A DNA stretch of 5,810 nucleotides, from contig JAGVII010000729.1 of NCBI GenBank assembly GCA_020056155.1, positions 1 to 5,810 of the forward strand, in the 5' to 3' direction. The notes beneath the pieces were generated by a model. That model was not told where the DNA came from. It did not search any database and saw nothing but the letters and a program-made list of their open reading frames with translations. Below, in pieces: positions 1 through 5,208 of the stretch. The DNA is from Afipia sp. Its GTDB lineage: Bacteria; Pseudomonadota; Alphaproteobacteria; Rhizobiales; Xanthobacteraceae. The position numbers and the translations under genes were made by a program. Numbering within the stretch: position 1 is the stretch's first letter; each line of letters begins with the position of its first letter.

Positions 1-186
1 CTGCTTGCGCCTGCGTCGGGCGAACGGCTGATCTGTCGCGCGCGCGTCGTGAAGCCGGGACGGCAGGTGTCGGTCGTCGCCGCCGACGTGTTCTGCGTCA
101 TTGACGGCACAGAGAAACACACCGCGACCGCGCTGGCCTCGATTGCGATGATCGATCGGGCCATCGCACCGAAGGTCGTGAGCTAG
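1..186 (+). CDS. PaaI family hotdog-fold thioesterase, 3' end only
   Basis: Reading frame 1 is open from the left edge and stops at TAG 184-186, giving the last 61 residues of a protein whose start lies outside the window. The visible part reads like the C-terminal half of a PaaI-type (4HBT, hotdog fold) acyl-CoA thioesterase: an Ala-Ser-Gly-Glu turn, a basic strand with VVKPGRQVSVVAADVF, an acidic/Gly turn (IDGTEKH) and a final strand-like TATALASIAMI. The PGR-x-V-x-V-x-A-x-V-F pattern is typical of the last strands of that fold. Family members hydrolyse acyl- or aryl-CoA thioesters in the cytoplasm. The catalytic region, normally on the N-terminal helix and strand, is not visible, so the substrate cannot be inferred. 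The gene converges on rplI and is followed two bases later by a strong terminator hairpin. It could also be another hotdog-fold subfamily; the fold is more certain than the name. Confidence 0.72.
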   Translation: MLAPASGERLICRARVVKPGRQVSVVAADVFCVIDGTEKHTATALASIAMIDRAIAPKVVS

Positions 187-187
187 G

Positions 188-220
188 AAAAAGCCCGGCC
201 TCAAGGAGACCGGGCTTTTT
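188..220. terminator. Bidirectional intrinsic terminator between the thioesterase gene and rplI
   Basis: An 11-bp perfect inverted repeat, AAAAAGCCCGG (188-198) and CCGGGCTTTTT (210-220), encloses an 11-nt loop in which CTC/GAG can extend the stem. The GC-rich core is followed by five Ts on the plus strand and, read the other way, by five Us on the minus strand. It therefore suits both the thioesterase gene (stop at 186) and the rpsF-rpsR-DUF2232-rplI operon (rplI stop at 248). Confidence 0.93.
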
Positions 221-247
221 AGCGTGCGATCGGCTTGCGCCGGAGCC

Positions 248-853
248 TTACTTCTCTTCGGCAGGCGCTTCGGCCGGCTCGGCGACGTCGTCGTGTTGCG
301 CTTCCGGATCGAAGAACTCGCCGGCGGCGGCGATGGCTTCGGCGGCCGCGTCGCGGTCTTCCTGACGGCTGTTGACGTCTTCGCCGCGGTTGATGCGCTC
401 GGCTTCCGCGTCGGAGCGGGCAACCGTCGTCGAGACGTGGACTTCGACCTCAGGATGCACGGCAATGATGATCTTGTGCTGGCCGATGGTCTTGATCGGC
501 GCGTCGAGCAGCACCTGCTGGCGGTTCAGCGAAACGCCATCGGCTTCGAGAGCCGCCATGATGTCGCGCACCGACACCGAACCGTACAGCTGGCCGGTTT
601 CCGACGCCTGACGGATGATGATGACGTTGCGGCCGTCGATCTTCTCGGCAACCTTGGTCGCTTCGCCCTTGGCCTGAATGTTCTTGGCCTCGAGATCGGC
701 CTTCATGCCGTCGTACTTCTCGCGGTTTTCCTTGGTCGCGCGCAGCGCCTTGTTGCGCTTGAGCAGGAAGTTACGGGCGAACCCGTCCTTCACTTTGACC
801 ACATCGCCCATCTGGCCGAGCTTGGCCACGCGTTCGAGCAGAATGACTTCCAT
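248..853 (-). CDS. rplI: 50S ribosomal protein L9
   Basis: The product is ribosomal protein L9 (201 aa), which binds 23S rRNA through its N domain and reaches across the 50S surface near the L1 stalk; in other bacteria it affects frame maintenance. Residues 1-40 hold the conserved N domain ([19 protein letters not shown], then [11 protein letters not shown] and KALRAT). Residues about 41-75 form the charged connecting helix, and residues 76-148 the C domain ([21 protein letters not shown], then [21 protein letters not shown]). The start at 853 is supported by GGAG (861-864 on the complement) seven bases upstream of ATG. The protein is about 50 residues longer than E. coli L9: residues about 150-201 form an Ala/Glu/Asp-rich, probably disordered acidic tail ending AEAPAEEK, a pattern common in Rhizobiales. 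It is the last gene of the ribosomal operon, 54 nt after the DUF2232 gene and just before the shared terminator. Confidence 0.97.
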   Translation of the reverse strand: MEVILLERVAKLGQMGDVVKVKDGFARNFLLKRNKALRATKENREKYDGMKADLEAKNIQAKGEATKVAEKIDGRNVIIIRQASETGQLYGSVSVRDIMAALEADGVSLNRQQVLLDAPIKTIGQHKIIIAVHPEVEVHVSTTVARSDAEAERINRGEDVNSRQEDRDAAAEAIAAAGEFFDPEAQHDDVAEPAEAPAEEK

Positions 854-907
854 TTGAGTTCTCCGTTGAGTCTGACTTGAGTTGAAGATGTTGCGTTCAG
901 GTTGAGG

Positions 908-1873
908 TCAGGAACTCGGCAGGGGCGGTGGTCCGCGCCGGTTCCAGTAGGCTTGTCGAATTCCAAGAACGGCATCGGCGAGGCCGAGGCCGATCATTCC
1001 AATCAGCGGCCAGCCGATGAACAGCGTGCCGGCATAGGCGGCGCCGAGCACGAAGGCACGGCCTGAAAACGCCTGCGTCACCGTATGGAGCACCGCAAAT
1101 CCGGTGATGGCGTATGCCATCAGAAGCGCCGCGCTGACGATCTGCGCGACCAACGCCAGCAGTCCGCCGGTAAAGCAGAGCACGACGGCGACCAGCAGCG
1201 CGCCCAGCACCATCTTGGGCAATGTGGTGGTGCGCAGGTCGGGCCACGGCCGCTTCAGGCGGCCCGATGTGGTCGTGATCCTGGCGGCGAGCCACAGATT
1301 GAGGGTCAGCGTCATCATCGCGATGATCGTCGCAGCACCTGGCGCGACCGCCACCAGCGCATCGACCACCCGTTCGCTTTCGCCCGCGGGCGTGACAGCC
1401 CCGCGCCCGATGATGCGCAACAGGCCGCGGCGCAGCGCGGCGGTGATGGTCTCTGCATCGCTGCCGAGCGTGAGCAAGGCGCTCACGGTGGTGAGGGTCG
1501 CGAAAGCCGCAATCCACATCAGCATGCGGCCGGTCGGATACCAGTCGAGCGCCGGCGCGAGATTTGCGAGTTGTGGATCGTTCGAGACCGGGCGCGCCAG
1601 CAGCGTCAGGTATCCAAGCCACCATGCGGGCAGCGCGATGGTCAGCGCGAACGCTGCCATATAACCAAAACCGAAAATGGCGCCGAGGCCGAGCGCGGCA
1701 ACGATTCCGCCGATCAGTGCGGTGACGGATCCCCAGCCAAGCGCCGCCACCATCAGGGGCAGGGGTGCCAGGTAAAACAGCACGATCGAGATCAGCGCGC
1801 CGGACACGATCGACGCGAACATCAGTGCCGACGCGAGGCCGGCCGCGACTGCTATGAGGATGCTCGTCATCAT
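908..1873 (-). CDS. DUF2232-type polytopic inner membrane protein
   Basis: The product is a 321-aa, very hydrophobic protein lying between rpsR and rplI, a position where alphaproteobacteria often carry a DUF2232 membrane protein of unknown biochemical role. Hydrophobic segments lie at about residues 3-45, 50-93 (each long enough for two helices), 117-137, 171-198, 218-242, 245-266 and 275-305, suggesting eight or so membrane spans. The C-terminal part has the family-like features: LRTTTLPK before a span (213-220), ITGFAVLH (256-263), an aromatic/Gly-rich helix, then GLGLADAVLGIRQ (295-307). I chose the tandem ATG at 1873/1870 because AAAGGAG and AGGA lie just upstream; the frame is open to an ATG at 1927 (18 more residues), but that extension is polar and lacks a ribosome site. 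The rpsR-DUF2232 gap (133 nt) holds a strong hairpin that may lower its expression relative to rpsR. I recognise the family, not a function. Confidence 0.85.
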   Translation of the reverse strand: MMTSILIAVAAGLASALMFASIVSGALISIVLFYLAPLPLMVAALGWGSVTALIGGIVAALGLGAIFGFGYMAAFALTIALPAWWLGYLTLLARPVSNDPQLANLAPALDWYPTGRMLMWIAAFATLTTVSALLTLGSDAETITAALRRGLLRIIGRGAVTPAGESERVVDALVAVAPGAATIIAMMTLTLNLWLAARITTTSGRLKRPWPDLRTTTLPKMVLGALLVAVVLCFTGGLLALVAQIVSAALLMAYAITGFAVLHTVTQAFSGRAFVLGAAYAGTLFIGWPLIGMIGLGLADAVLGIRQAYWNRRGPPPLPSS

Positions 1874-1974
1874 CAGCTGTCCTGCTCCTTTCGAGCAGTT
1901 AGAGGTCCGAAGACCCCAACCATCCACCGTGGGACGACCCCGCAGTGTTATGAGAGTTAAATGTCGAGAGAATT

Positions 1975-1998
1975 GCGAGCGCGGAGTTCCGCGCTCGC
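1975..1998 (-). promoter_or_regulatory. Strong intra-operon hairpin after rpsR (attenuator or mRNA processing/stabilising element)
   Basis: A perfect 10-bp GC-rich inverted repeat, GCGAGCGCGG (1975-1984) and CCGCGCTCGC (1989-1998), with a 4-nt loop lies 8 nt downstream of the rpsR stop codon on the minus strand. It is followed in that direction by AATTCTCTC, not a run of Us, so it is a poor classical terminator. It could partly attenuate transcription into the DUF2232 gene or protect the 3' end of an rpsF-rpsR transcript. The pairing is read directly from the sequence; the role is inferred. Confidence 0.6.
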
Positions 1999-2006
1999 TA
2001 TATCGT

Positions 2007-2246
2007 TTAGCGGATCACGTAAGGCAGAAGGCCGAGGAACCGCGAGCGCTTGATGGCGCGGGCGAGTTCACGCTGCTTCTTTGCCGACACGGCCGTGATA
2101 CGGCTCGGCACGATCTTGCCGCGCTCGGACACGTAACGCATCAACAGCTTCGAATCCTTGTAGTCGATCTTCGGCGCGTTCGGGCCCGTGAACGGGCACG
2201 TCTTGCGGCGGCGGAAGAACGGACGGCGTGCACCTGCTTCAGCCAT
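2007..2246 (-). CDS. rpsR: 30S ribosomal protein S18
   Basis: The product is ribosomal protein S18 (79 aa), which forms a heterodimer with S6 and binds the central domain of 16S rRNA on the 30S platform. The sequence matches the family along its whole length: an N-terminal basic stretch ([13 protein letters not shown], residues 7-19), the IDYKD block (27-31), [44 protein letters not shown] from residue 34 to 77. Only one cysteine (C17) is present, so this is not a zinc-ribbon variant. The start at 2246 is fixed by GAGGAG (complement of 2255-2260), eight bases upstream, which lies inside the last codons of rpsF. The rpsF stop and rpsR start are only 5 nt apart, so translation of S6 and S18 is probably coupled, as fits their 1:1 use. 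Confidence 0.98.
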   Translation of the reverse strand: MAEAGARRPFFRRRKTCPFTGPNAPKIDYKDSKLLMRYVSERGKIVPSRITAVSAKKQRELARAIKRSRFLGLLPYVIR

Positions 2247-2251
2247 GGTTC

Positions 2252-2728
2252 TTACTCCTCTACCGACGCGGGTGCGTCTTCATCACGCGGACGGCGCGGA
2301 CCGCGATCACCACGGAAGCCACCGCCTTCGCGGTCGCCGCCACGGAAGCCGCCGCCTTCGCGATCGCCGCGGAAGCCGCCGCCACCGCGCTCGTCGCGGT
2401 CACGCTCGGCCTTGCGCATCATGGCGGAGGGACCTTCCTCCAGCTCGTCGACGCGAACGGTGAGATAACGGATGACGTCTTCGTTGATACGTTCCTGACG
2501 CTCGATCTCGGCGACCACCGCTGCGGGGCCGTCGATGTTGAGCAGCATGAAGTGAGCCTTGCGGTTCTTGTTCATGCGGTAGGTGAGGGAGCGCACGCCC
2601 CAGTTCTCGGTCTTGGTGACCTTGCCGCCGAGACCTTCGATCACGCCGGTAATCTGCGTGGTGAATTCCTCGACCTGCTGGGCGCTCGCATCCTGACGCG
2701 CGAGAAAAACATGCTCGTAAAGAGGCAT
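2252..2728 (-). CDS. rpsF: 30S ribosomal protein S6 with Arg/Gly-rich C-terminal tail
   Basis: The product is ribosomal protein S6 (158 aa), the partner of S18 on the 30S platform. Residues 1-96 are a normal S6 domain: [13 protein letters not shown] (strand 1), the helix to about residue 32, [33 protein letters not shown] (34-66, including the conserved W43-G-R-L-Y core), and [21 protein letters not shown] (75-95). After residue 110 comes a low-complexity tail with three GGGFRG(G)DR units (about 116-142), then an Arg/Pro and acidic end (EDAPASVEE). The tail is longer than in E. coli S6 (131-135 aa) and resembles RGG RNA-binding tails; extended S6 tails occur in Rhizobiales. I chose ATG 2728 because GAAAGGA lies six bases upstream and [12 protein letters not shown] is the family N-terminus; the in-frame ATG at 2767 would add 13 residues and lacks a ribosome site. 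It is the first gene of the operon and is preceded by a structured leader. Confidence 0.97.
   Translation of the reverse strand: MPLYEHVFLARQDASAQQVEEFTTQITGVIEGLGGKVTKTENWGVRSLTYRMNKNRKAHFMLLNIDGPAAVVAEIERQERINEDVIRYLTVRVDELEEGPSAMMRKAERDRDERGGGGFRGDREGGGFRGGDREGGGFRGDRGPRRPRDEDAPASVEE
2311..2385. repeat. In-gene 30-bp tandem repeat coding the S6 [10 protein letters not shown] tail
   Basis: Bases 2311-2340 and 2341-2370 are direct tandem copies matching at 28 of 30 positions (differences at 2321/2351 and 2333/2363). A third partial copy of the GGAAGCCGCCGCC core follows at 2371-2383. Because 30 is a multiple of 3, gain or loss of a unit would change S6 tail length without breaking the frame. 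Confidence 0.85.
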
Positions 2729-2732
2729 GGGA

Positions 2733-2797
2733 GTCCTTTCCAGTGTTAGCGCGGTTCCTGGCGGCAAGCCCTTCGAGACCTTCGGAAAGGACCTCGA
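2733..2797 (-). promoter_or_regulatory. rpsF mRNA leader with Shine-Dalgarno-sequestering stem and competing hairpin (candidate S6:S18 autoregulatory leader)
   Basis: On the rpsF mRNA (minus strand) the segment GTCCTTTCC (2792 to 2784) is the perfect complement of GGAAAGGAC (2741 to 2733), which contains the rpsF Shine-Dalgarno six bases before ATG. A 42-nt loop separates them. The upstream segment can instead form a local hairpin: TCGAG (2797-2793) with CTCGA (2777-2773) and CCTT with AAGG, closing on a TCCG loop. The two folds share bases and exclude each other, one hiding and one freeing the ribosome site. The intervening loop carries an unpaired-looking ACCGC. Established knowledge: in many bacteria the S6:S18 complex binds an rpsF leader element containing a conserved CCG and represses translation. 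That this is such an element is inferred; I did not verify it against the family model. Confidence 0.55.
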
Positions 2798-2918
2798 TAT
2801 TGCTCAGAAGGCGGAAGCACGGGACGACGGACCGACTGGCCCTGTCACATCAATTCGCCAAAGGTGAAATTGCTGAGACCGTCCGTTCAGCTCCCGGCCG
2901 GGATCCACGGATGGCGCG

Positions 2919-2946
2919 GTTATAAGGATTCCGGGGCTGTTTGCAA
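2919..2946 (-). promoter_or_regulatory. Candidate sigma-70 promoter of the rpsF-rpsR-DUF2232-rplI operon
   Basis: On the minus strand TTGCAA (2946-2941) and TATAAC (2924-2919) are separated by 16 nt, matching the housekeeping consensus at 4 of 6 and 5 of 6 positions. Transcription would begin near 2912, giving a leader of roughly 180 nt before rpsF, long enough for the structured element described there. A 12-bp palindrome, TCCCGGCCGGGA (2892-2903), lies just inside the predicted transcript. Confidence 0.45.
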
Positions 2947-2990
2947 GGCATCTTGGCGGGGCGCCGGGTTATCGGACGCCGTTCAAAGCC

Positions 2991-3019
2991 TTGACCAGTT
3001 TGTTTGTATATCATACAAA
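2991..3019 (+). promoter_or_regulatory. Candidate promoter of the tetR-desaturase operon
   Basis: TTGACC (2991-2996; CTTGAC counting from 2990, as in alphaproteobacterial promoters) and TACAAA (3014-3019) are separated by exactly 17 nt. The predicted start near 3026 leaves about 43 nt before the tetR ATG. The -10 and the 3' half of the spacer lie within the 17-bp palindrome, as expected for an autorepressed TetR promoter. Confidence 0.5.
3003..3019. promoter_or_regulatory. 17-bp palindrome, probable operator of the TetR-family regulator
   Basis: TTTGTAT-ATC-ATACAAA is a perfect 7-bp inverted repeat around a 3-bp centre, 50 bp upstream of the tetR start, in an AT-rich patch of an otherwise GC-rich region. 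The flanks CAGTT (2996-3000) and AACTG (3021-3025) are also inverted, displaced by one base, so the dyad may extend to about 30 bp. Size, symmetry and overlap with the -10 element fit a TetR dimer site. That the neighbouring TetR protein binds here is inferred. Confidence 0.68.
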
Positions 3020-3068
3020 TAACTGTATCGGGATCCAGTGTTTCTGATTCCGTGACGATGAGCGCGCC

Positions 3069-3767
3069 ATGAAAACCACGTCGGCCAAGGACCGTTCGAG
3101 CGCCCCGAAACACGCCATCCGTGCCACCCGCACGGCGGGGCGGCAGATGCGGTCGCGTCTGCTCGATGCAGCCAGCGGACTTTTCAAGGAGCGTGGGGTC
3201 GCCGGTGTTTCCATCGCGGAAATCGCAAGCGCGGCAGACGCTTTCCCGAGCCAGATCACATACTACTTCCGCACCAAGGAGGCGCTGTTTGTCGAGGCGG
3301 CTTGCCGCGACGTGCTGTATGTCGCCCGCGCCGCCGAGCAGAACGCCGGCAAGCAGCTTTCGCCGAATGATTACACTCGTTCGCTGGTCGAAAGCGTAAT
3401 GCGGACGGATGCCGTCGGTTTCTTCGTCGAAGCGATGACATTGACCCGCCGCCGACAGGATCTTGCGCCGCTGGTGGAGCGCACCGTCGAGCGGCTGCAC
3501 TCCGAGGGGTTGCGTGCCTACGCGGCGGAAATGATCGCGCGCGGATGGCATTCGCGCCTCGATCCGGAAACGAGCGCACGGCGGTTCTGGGCGATCGCGA
3601 TCGGCGTGACCATCGAAGGGCACGCGATGGGGCGATCCGCCGACGATCTTGTCGCCGAGATGCTGCGCCTGCTTGGACCCCAGGCCGATGGCGCAAGGCT
3701 CCGGCTCGTCGGCGCGACGGATTCCTCCGATGAAGCGCCACAAGATAAAATGGAGAAACACCAATGA
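3069..3767 (+). CDS. TetR/AcrR-family transcriptional regulator
   Basis: The product is a 232-aa one-component regulator. After a basic 26-residue N-terminal extension comes the TetR DNA-binding domain: MRSRLLDAASGLFKERGVAG (27-46), then the helix-turn-helix at about 47-66 (VSIAEIASAADAFPSQITYY) and the FRTKEALF signature (67-74). The remaining helical part (about 75-215) is the variable ligand-binding and dimerisation domain, with hydrophobic helices such as AVGFFVEAMTL and FWAIAIGVTIEGHAMG; the ligand is unknown. The ATG at 3069 has only a weak ribosome site. The stop TGA overlaps the desaturase ATG (ATGA at 3764-3767), so the two are co-transcribed and probably coupled. A palindrome covering its own promoter suggests autoregulation of the pair. 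By analogy with TetR-type regulators of desaturases in other proteobacteria it may sense acyl-CoA composition, but the sequence does not prove this. Confidence 0.93.
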   Translation: MKTTSAKDRSSAPKHAIRATRTAGRQMRSRLLDAASGLFKERGVAGVSIAEIASAADAFPSQITYYFRTKEALFVEAACRDVLYVARAAEQNAGKQLSPNDYTRSLVESVMRTDAVGFFVEAMTLTRRRQDLAPLVERTVERLHSEGLRAYAAEMIARGWHSRLDPETSARRFWAIAIGVTIEGHAMGRSADDLVAEMLRLLGPQADGARLRLVGATDSSDEAPQDKMEKHQ

Positions 3768-4789
3768 ATGCTCCACGCATCCGGGCACGCGATCTGATGA
3801 CCGAGCACGAATTGATGGAGGTGCGCACGCGCTCGACGTGGAAGGGTGTCGCGCTGATCGTTCATGCGTGGACCCTCATCCTTGGATCGATTGCGATGGT
3901 TGCGGTCTGGCCGAATCCTTTCACGTTCCTGCTGGCGGTCGGCGTCATCGGCTCGCGCCAGCTTGGCCTTGCGATCCTGATGCACGACGGGGCCCACGGC
4001 AGTCTCGCGAACGGCGACCGGCTGAACATGTTTCTCAGCCAGTGGTTCTGCGCCTATCCGGTTTTCGCGGAGACGCGGGCCTATCGCCGCTATCATCTTC
4101 AGCACCATGCCCACACCCAGCAGGACAACGATCCGGACCTGATCCTGTCCGCGCCGTTTCCGATCACGCAGCCAAGCTACCGGCGGAAATTCTGGCGCGA
4201 TATCACCGGCCAGACCGGCTACCAGCAGCGCAAGGCGCAGTTTCTGAATGCCATTGGCGAGCCCACATGGCCATTGCGCCAGCGCGCCGCGAACTTCTGG
4301 GAAAAACTCGGCCCGCAGATCGTGGTCAATGCGATCTTGTTCGCAGGGCTGGCTGCGGCAGGCGTGTGGTGGGCCTATCCGCTGCTCTGGCTCACCCCTT
4401 TGATGACATGGATGATGGTGATCACCCGCATCCGCAATATCGCTGAACACGCCGTCGTGCCCGACAGCAACGATCCGCTACGCAACACGCGCACCACGCG
4501 TGCCGGTTTCCTCGAGCGGCTGTTCGTCGCGCCGTACTACGTCAACTACCATCTCGAACACCATCTGCTGTTCTACGTGCCTTGCTACAAGCTGCGCCGC
4601 GTGCACGAAATCCTGACGCGCGGTCCGCATGCCGGCCGGATGGAGGTGCAGCCGGGTTACGCCGCGGTGCTGCGGCTCGCGACATCGCGCCCGAAGGATC
4701 AGGATCGTCCGGGCGAACTTGTCAGCAACGTGCGGCGCGCGCGAACCGGCGCGGTGGTCGATGGCAATCAGGCTGCGTCAGGCTTTTAG
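3764..4789 (+). CDS. Membrane-bound fatty acid desaturase-family diiron protein
   Basis: The product (341 aa) belongs to the integral membrane fatty acid desaturase/hydroxylase superfamily, O2-dependent diiron enzymes that introduce double bonds or hydroxyl groups into acyl or other lipid chains. All three histidine boxes are present: HDGAH (74-78), HLQHH (111-115, with H117) and HLEHH (263-267); NIAEH (225-229) supplies a further conserved histidine typical of the family. Hydrophobic segments at about 27-50, 52-73, 183-204 and 205-222 make two hairpins that place the boxes on the cytoplasmic side. The start at ATG 3764 is supported by GGAG (3752-3755) eight bases upstream and overlaps the tetR stop. 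No electron-donor domain such as cytochrome b5 or ferredoxin is fused, so a separate reductase chain is needed. Substrate and regiochemistry cannot be read; the location beside fabD fits membrane lipid acyl chains. A carotenoid or other lipid hydroxylase is the main alternative. Confidence 0.9.
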   Translation: MNAPRIRARDLMTEHELMEVRTRSTWKGVALIVHAWTLILGSIAMVAVWPNPFTFLLAVGVIGSRQLGLAILMHDGAHGSLANGDRLNMFLSQWFCAYPVFAETRAYRRYHLQHHAHTQQDNDPDLILSAPFPITQPSYRRKFWRDITGQTGYQQRKAQFLNAIGEPTWPLRQRAANFWEKLGPQIVVNAILFAGLAAAGVWWAYPLLWLTPLMTWMMVITRIRNIAEHAVVPDSNDPLRNTRTTRAGFLERLFVAPYYVNYHLEHHLLFYVPCYKLRRVHEILTRGPHAGRMEVQPGYAAVLRLATSRPKDQDRPGELVSNVRRARTGAVVDGNQAASGF

Positions 4790-4803
4790 CCCCGGACGAA
4801 GGC

Positions 4804-5004
4804 TTAACGACGTTCCGTCGCCGGAGGCGGCTTTGCCATTCCCGTCGTGCCCGGCGGCGCCGTGTCGGTGGCCGAAACCACGATCGGCGTGGTGTGGAAC
4901 GCAGTAATCAGCGCCGCACCAAAAACGGCGGCCAGAACCAGCGCAAAGATCACGACCGGCGCAAGAGCCAAGGTTTGCGGCTTGCGAGGATCATTTTCCA
5001 TCAT
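4804..5004 (-). CDS. Small single-pass membrane protein of unknown function
   Basis: This is a 66-aa protein that I do not recognise beyond its architecture. It has a short polar, positively charged N-terminus (MMENDPRKPQ), one hydrophobic span at about residues 13-36 (ALAPVVIFALVLAAVFGAALITAF), and a Pro/Thr/Ala-rich tail ending in KPPPATERR. The positive charge before the span suggests the C-terminus is outside the cytoplasm. The tandem ATG at 5004/5001 is chosen because GGAG lies four and seven bases upstream respectively; an in-frame ATG at 5070 would add 22 polar residues without such a site. A TATGAT box on the minus strand (5071-5066) could be its -10, but no good -35 accompanies it. 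It converges on the desaturase with only 14 nt between stop codons and no clear terminator, and it is divergent from fabD. Confidence 0.62.
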   Translation of the reverse strand: MMENDPRKPQTLALAPVVIFALVLAAVFGAALITAFHTTPIVVSATDTAPPGTTGMAKPPPATERR

Positions 5005-5154
5005 GGCACTCCACTGAGCGCCCCGTCGGTTAACGCGTTGTTGGAGGCCGGGTTCCGTCCATTGCATCATATCGGCCGCTGGCCTGCCGGTTCGCTGGAC
5101 GACCCGGTCAATGGCTGAATAATGCCGTGCGGTAGACCGCCGCCGCGCCGCAGC

Positions 5155-5180
5155 TTGACACCCGCCGCCCCGGCGGTGTC
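5155..5180 (+). promoter_or_regulatory. TTGACA -35-like box overlapping a dyad upstream of fabD
   Basis: A perfect TTGACA (5155-5160, within GCTTGACA) lies 48 bp before the fabD ATG. It overlaps an inverted repeat, GACACC-C-GCCG (5157-5167) with CGGCGGTGTC (5171-5180), ten pairs with one bulged C and a 3-nt loop. The -10 at 17 nt (GTCTTA, 5178-5183) is a poor match, so the promoter may need an activator. As DNA the dyad could be an operator; as RNA it could end transcripts entering from the left, although it has no U-tract. Confidence 0.38.
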
Positions 5181-5208
5181 TTACGGCCTATCTTTTCAGG
5201 GGACTTCC

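Noticed and set aside
224..880. Plus-strand open frame (218 aa) antisense to rplI
   Set aside because: It starts beside the terminator, lies opposite an unmistakable L9, and is the mirror of a high-GC coding region.
1085..1960. Long plus-strand open frame (291 aa) antisense to the DUF2232 gene
   Set aside because: It is rich in Arg, Gln, Gly and His with no domain-like pattern, and lies opposite a clearly hydrophobic membrane protein gene; such frames are expected in high-GC DNA.
2729..2767. N-terminal extension of S6 from an upstream in-frame ATG at 2767
   Set aside because: There is no ribosome site, the added residues do not match S6 proteins, and the extension would remove the leader element next to a good Shine-Dalgarno at ATG 2728.
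2851..2872. Imperfect dyad CAATT...AATTG between the two divergent promoters
   Set aside because: It has a bulge and a G-U pair and folds well only on the plus strand, where no transcript is expected at this position.
2892..2903. 12-bp palindrome TCCCGGCCGGGA in the early rpsF leader
   Set aside because: Short GC palindromes of this kind are frequent by chance in GC-rich DNA, and it has no loop, so it is not a hairpin on its own.
2850..3788. Minus-strand open frame (312 aa) antisense to tetR and across the intergenic region
   Set aside because: It runs opposite a textbook TetR domain, shows no recognisable fold, and would cover the palindrome and both promoters.
3518..4450. Minus-strand open frame (310 aa) antisense to the desaturase
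   Set aside because: The opposite strand encodes three intact histidine boxes and membrane spans; this frame has Arg/His-rich shadow composition.
5129..5140. Small dyad GCGGT-AG-ACCGC upstream of fabD
   Set aside because: Arms of only 5 bp in a GC-rich intergenic stretch are not distinguishable from chance.
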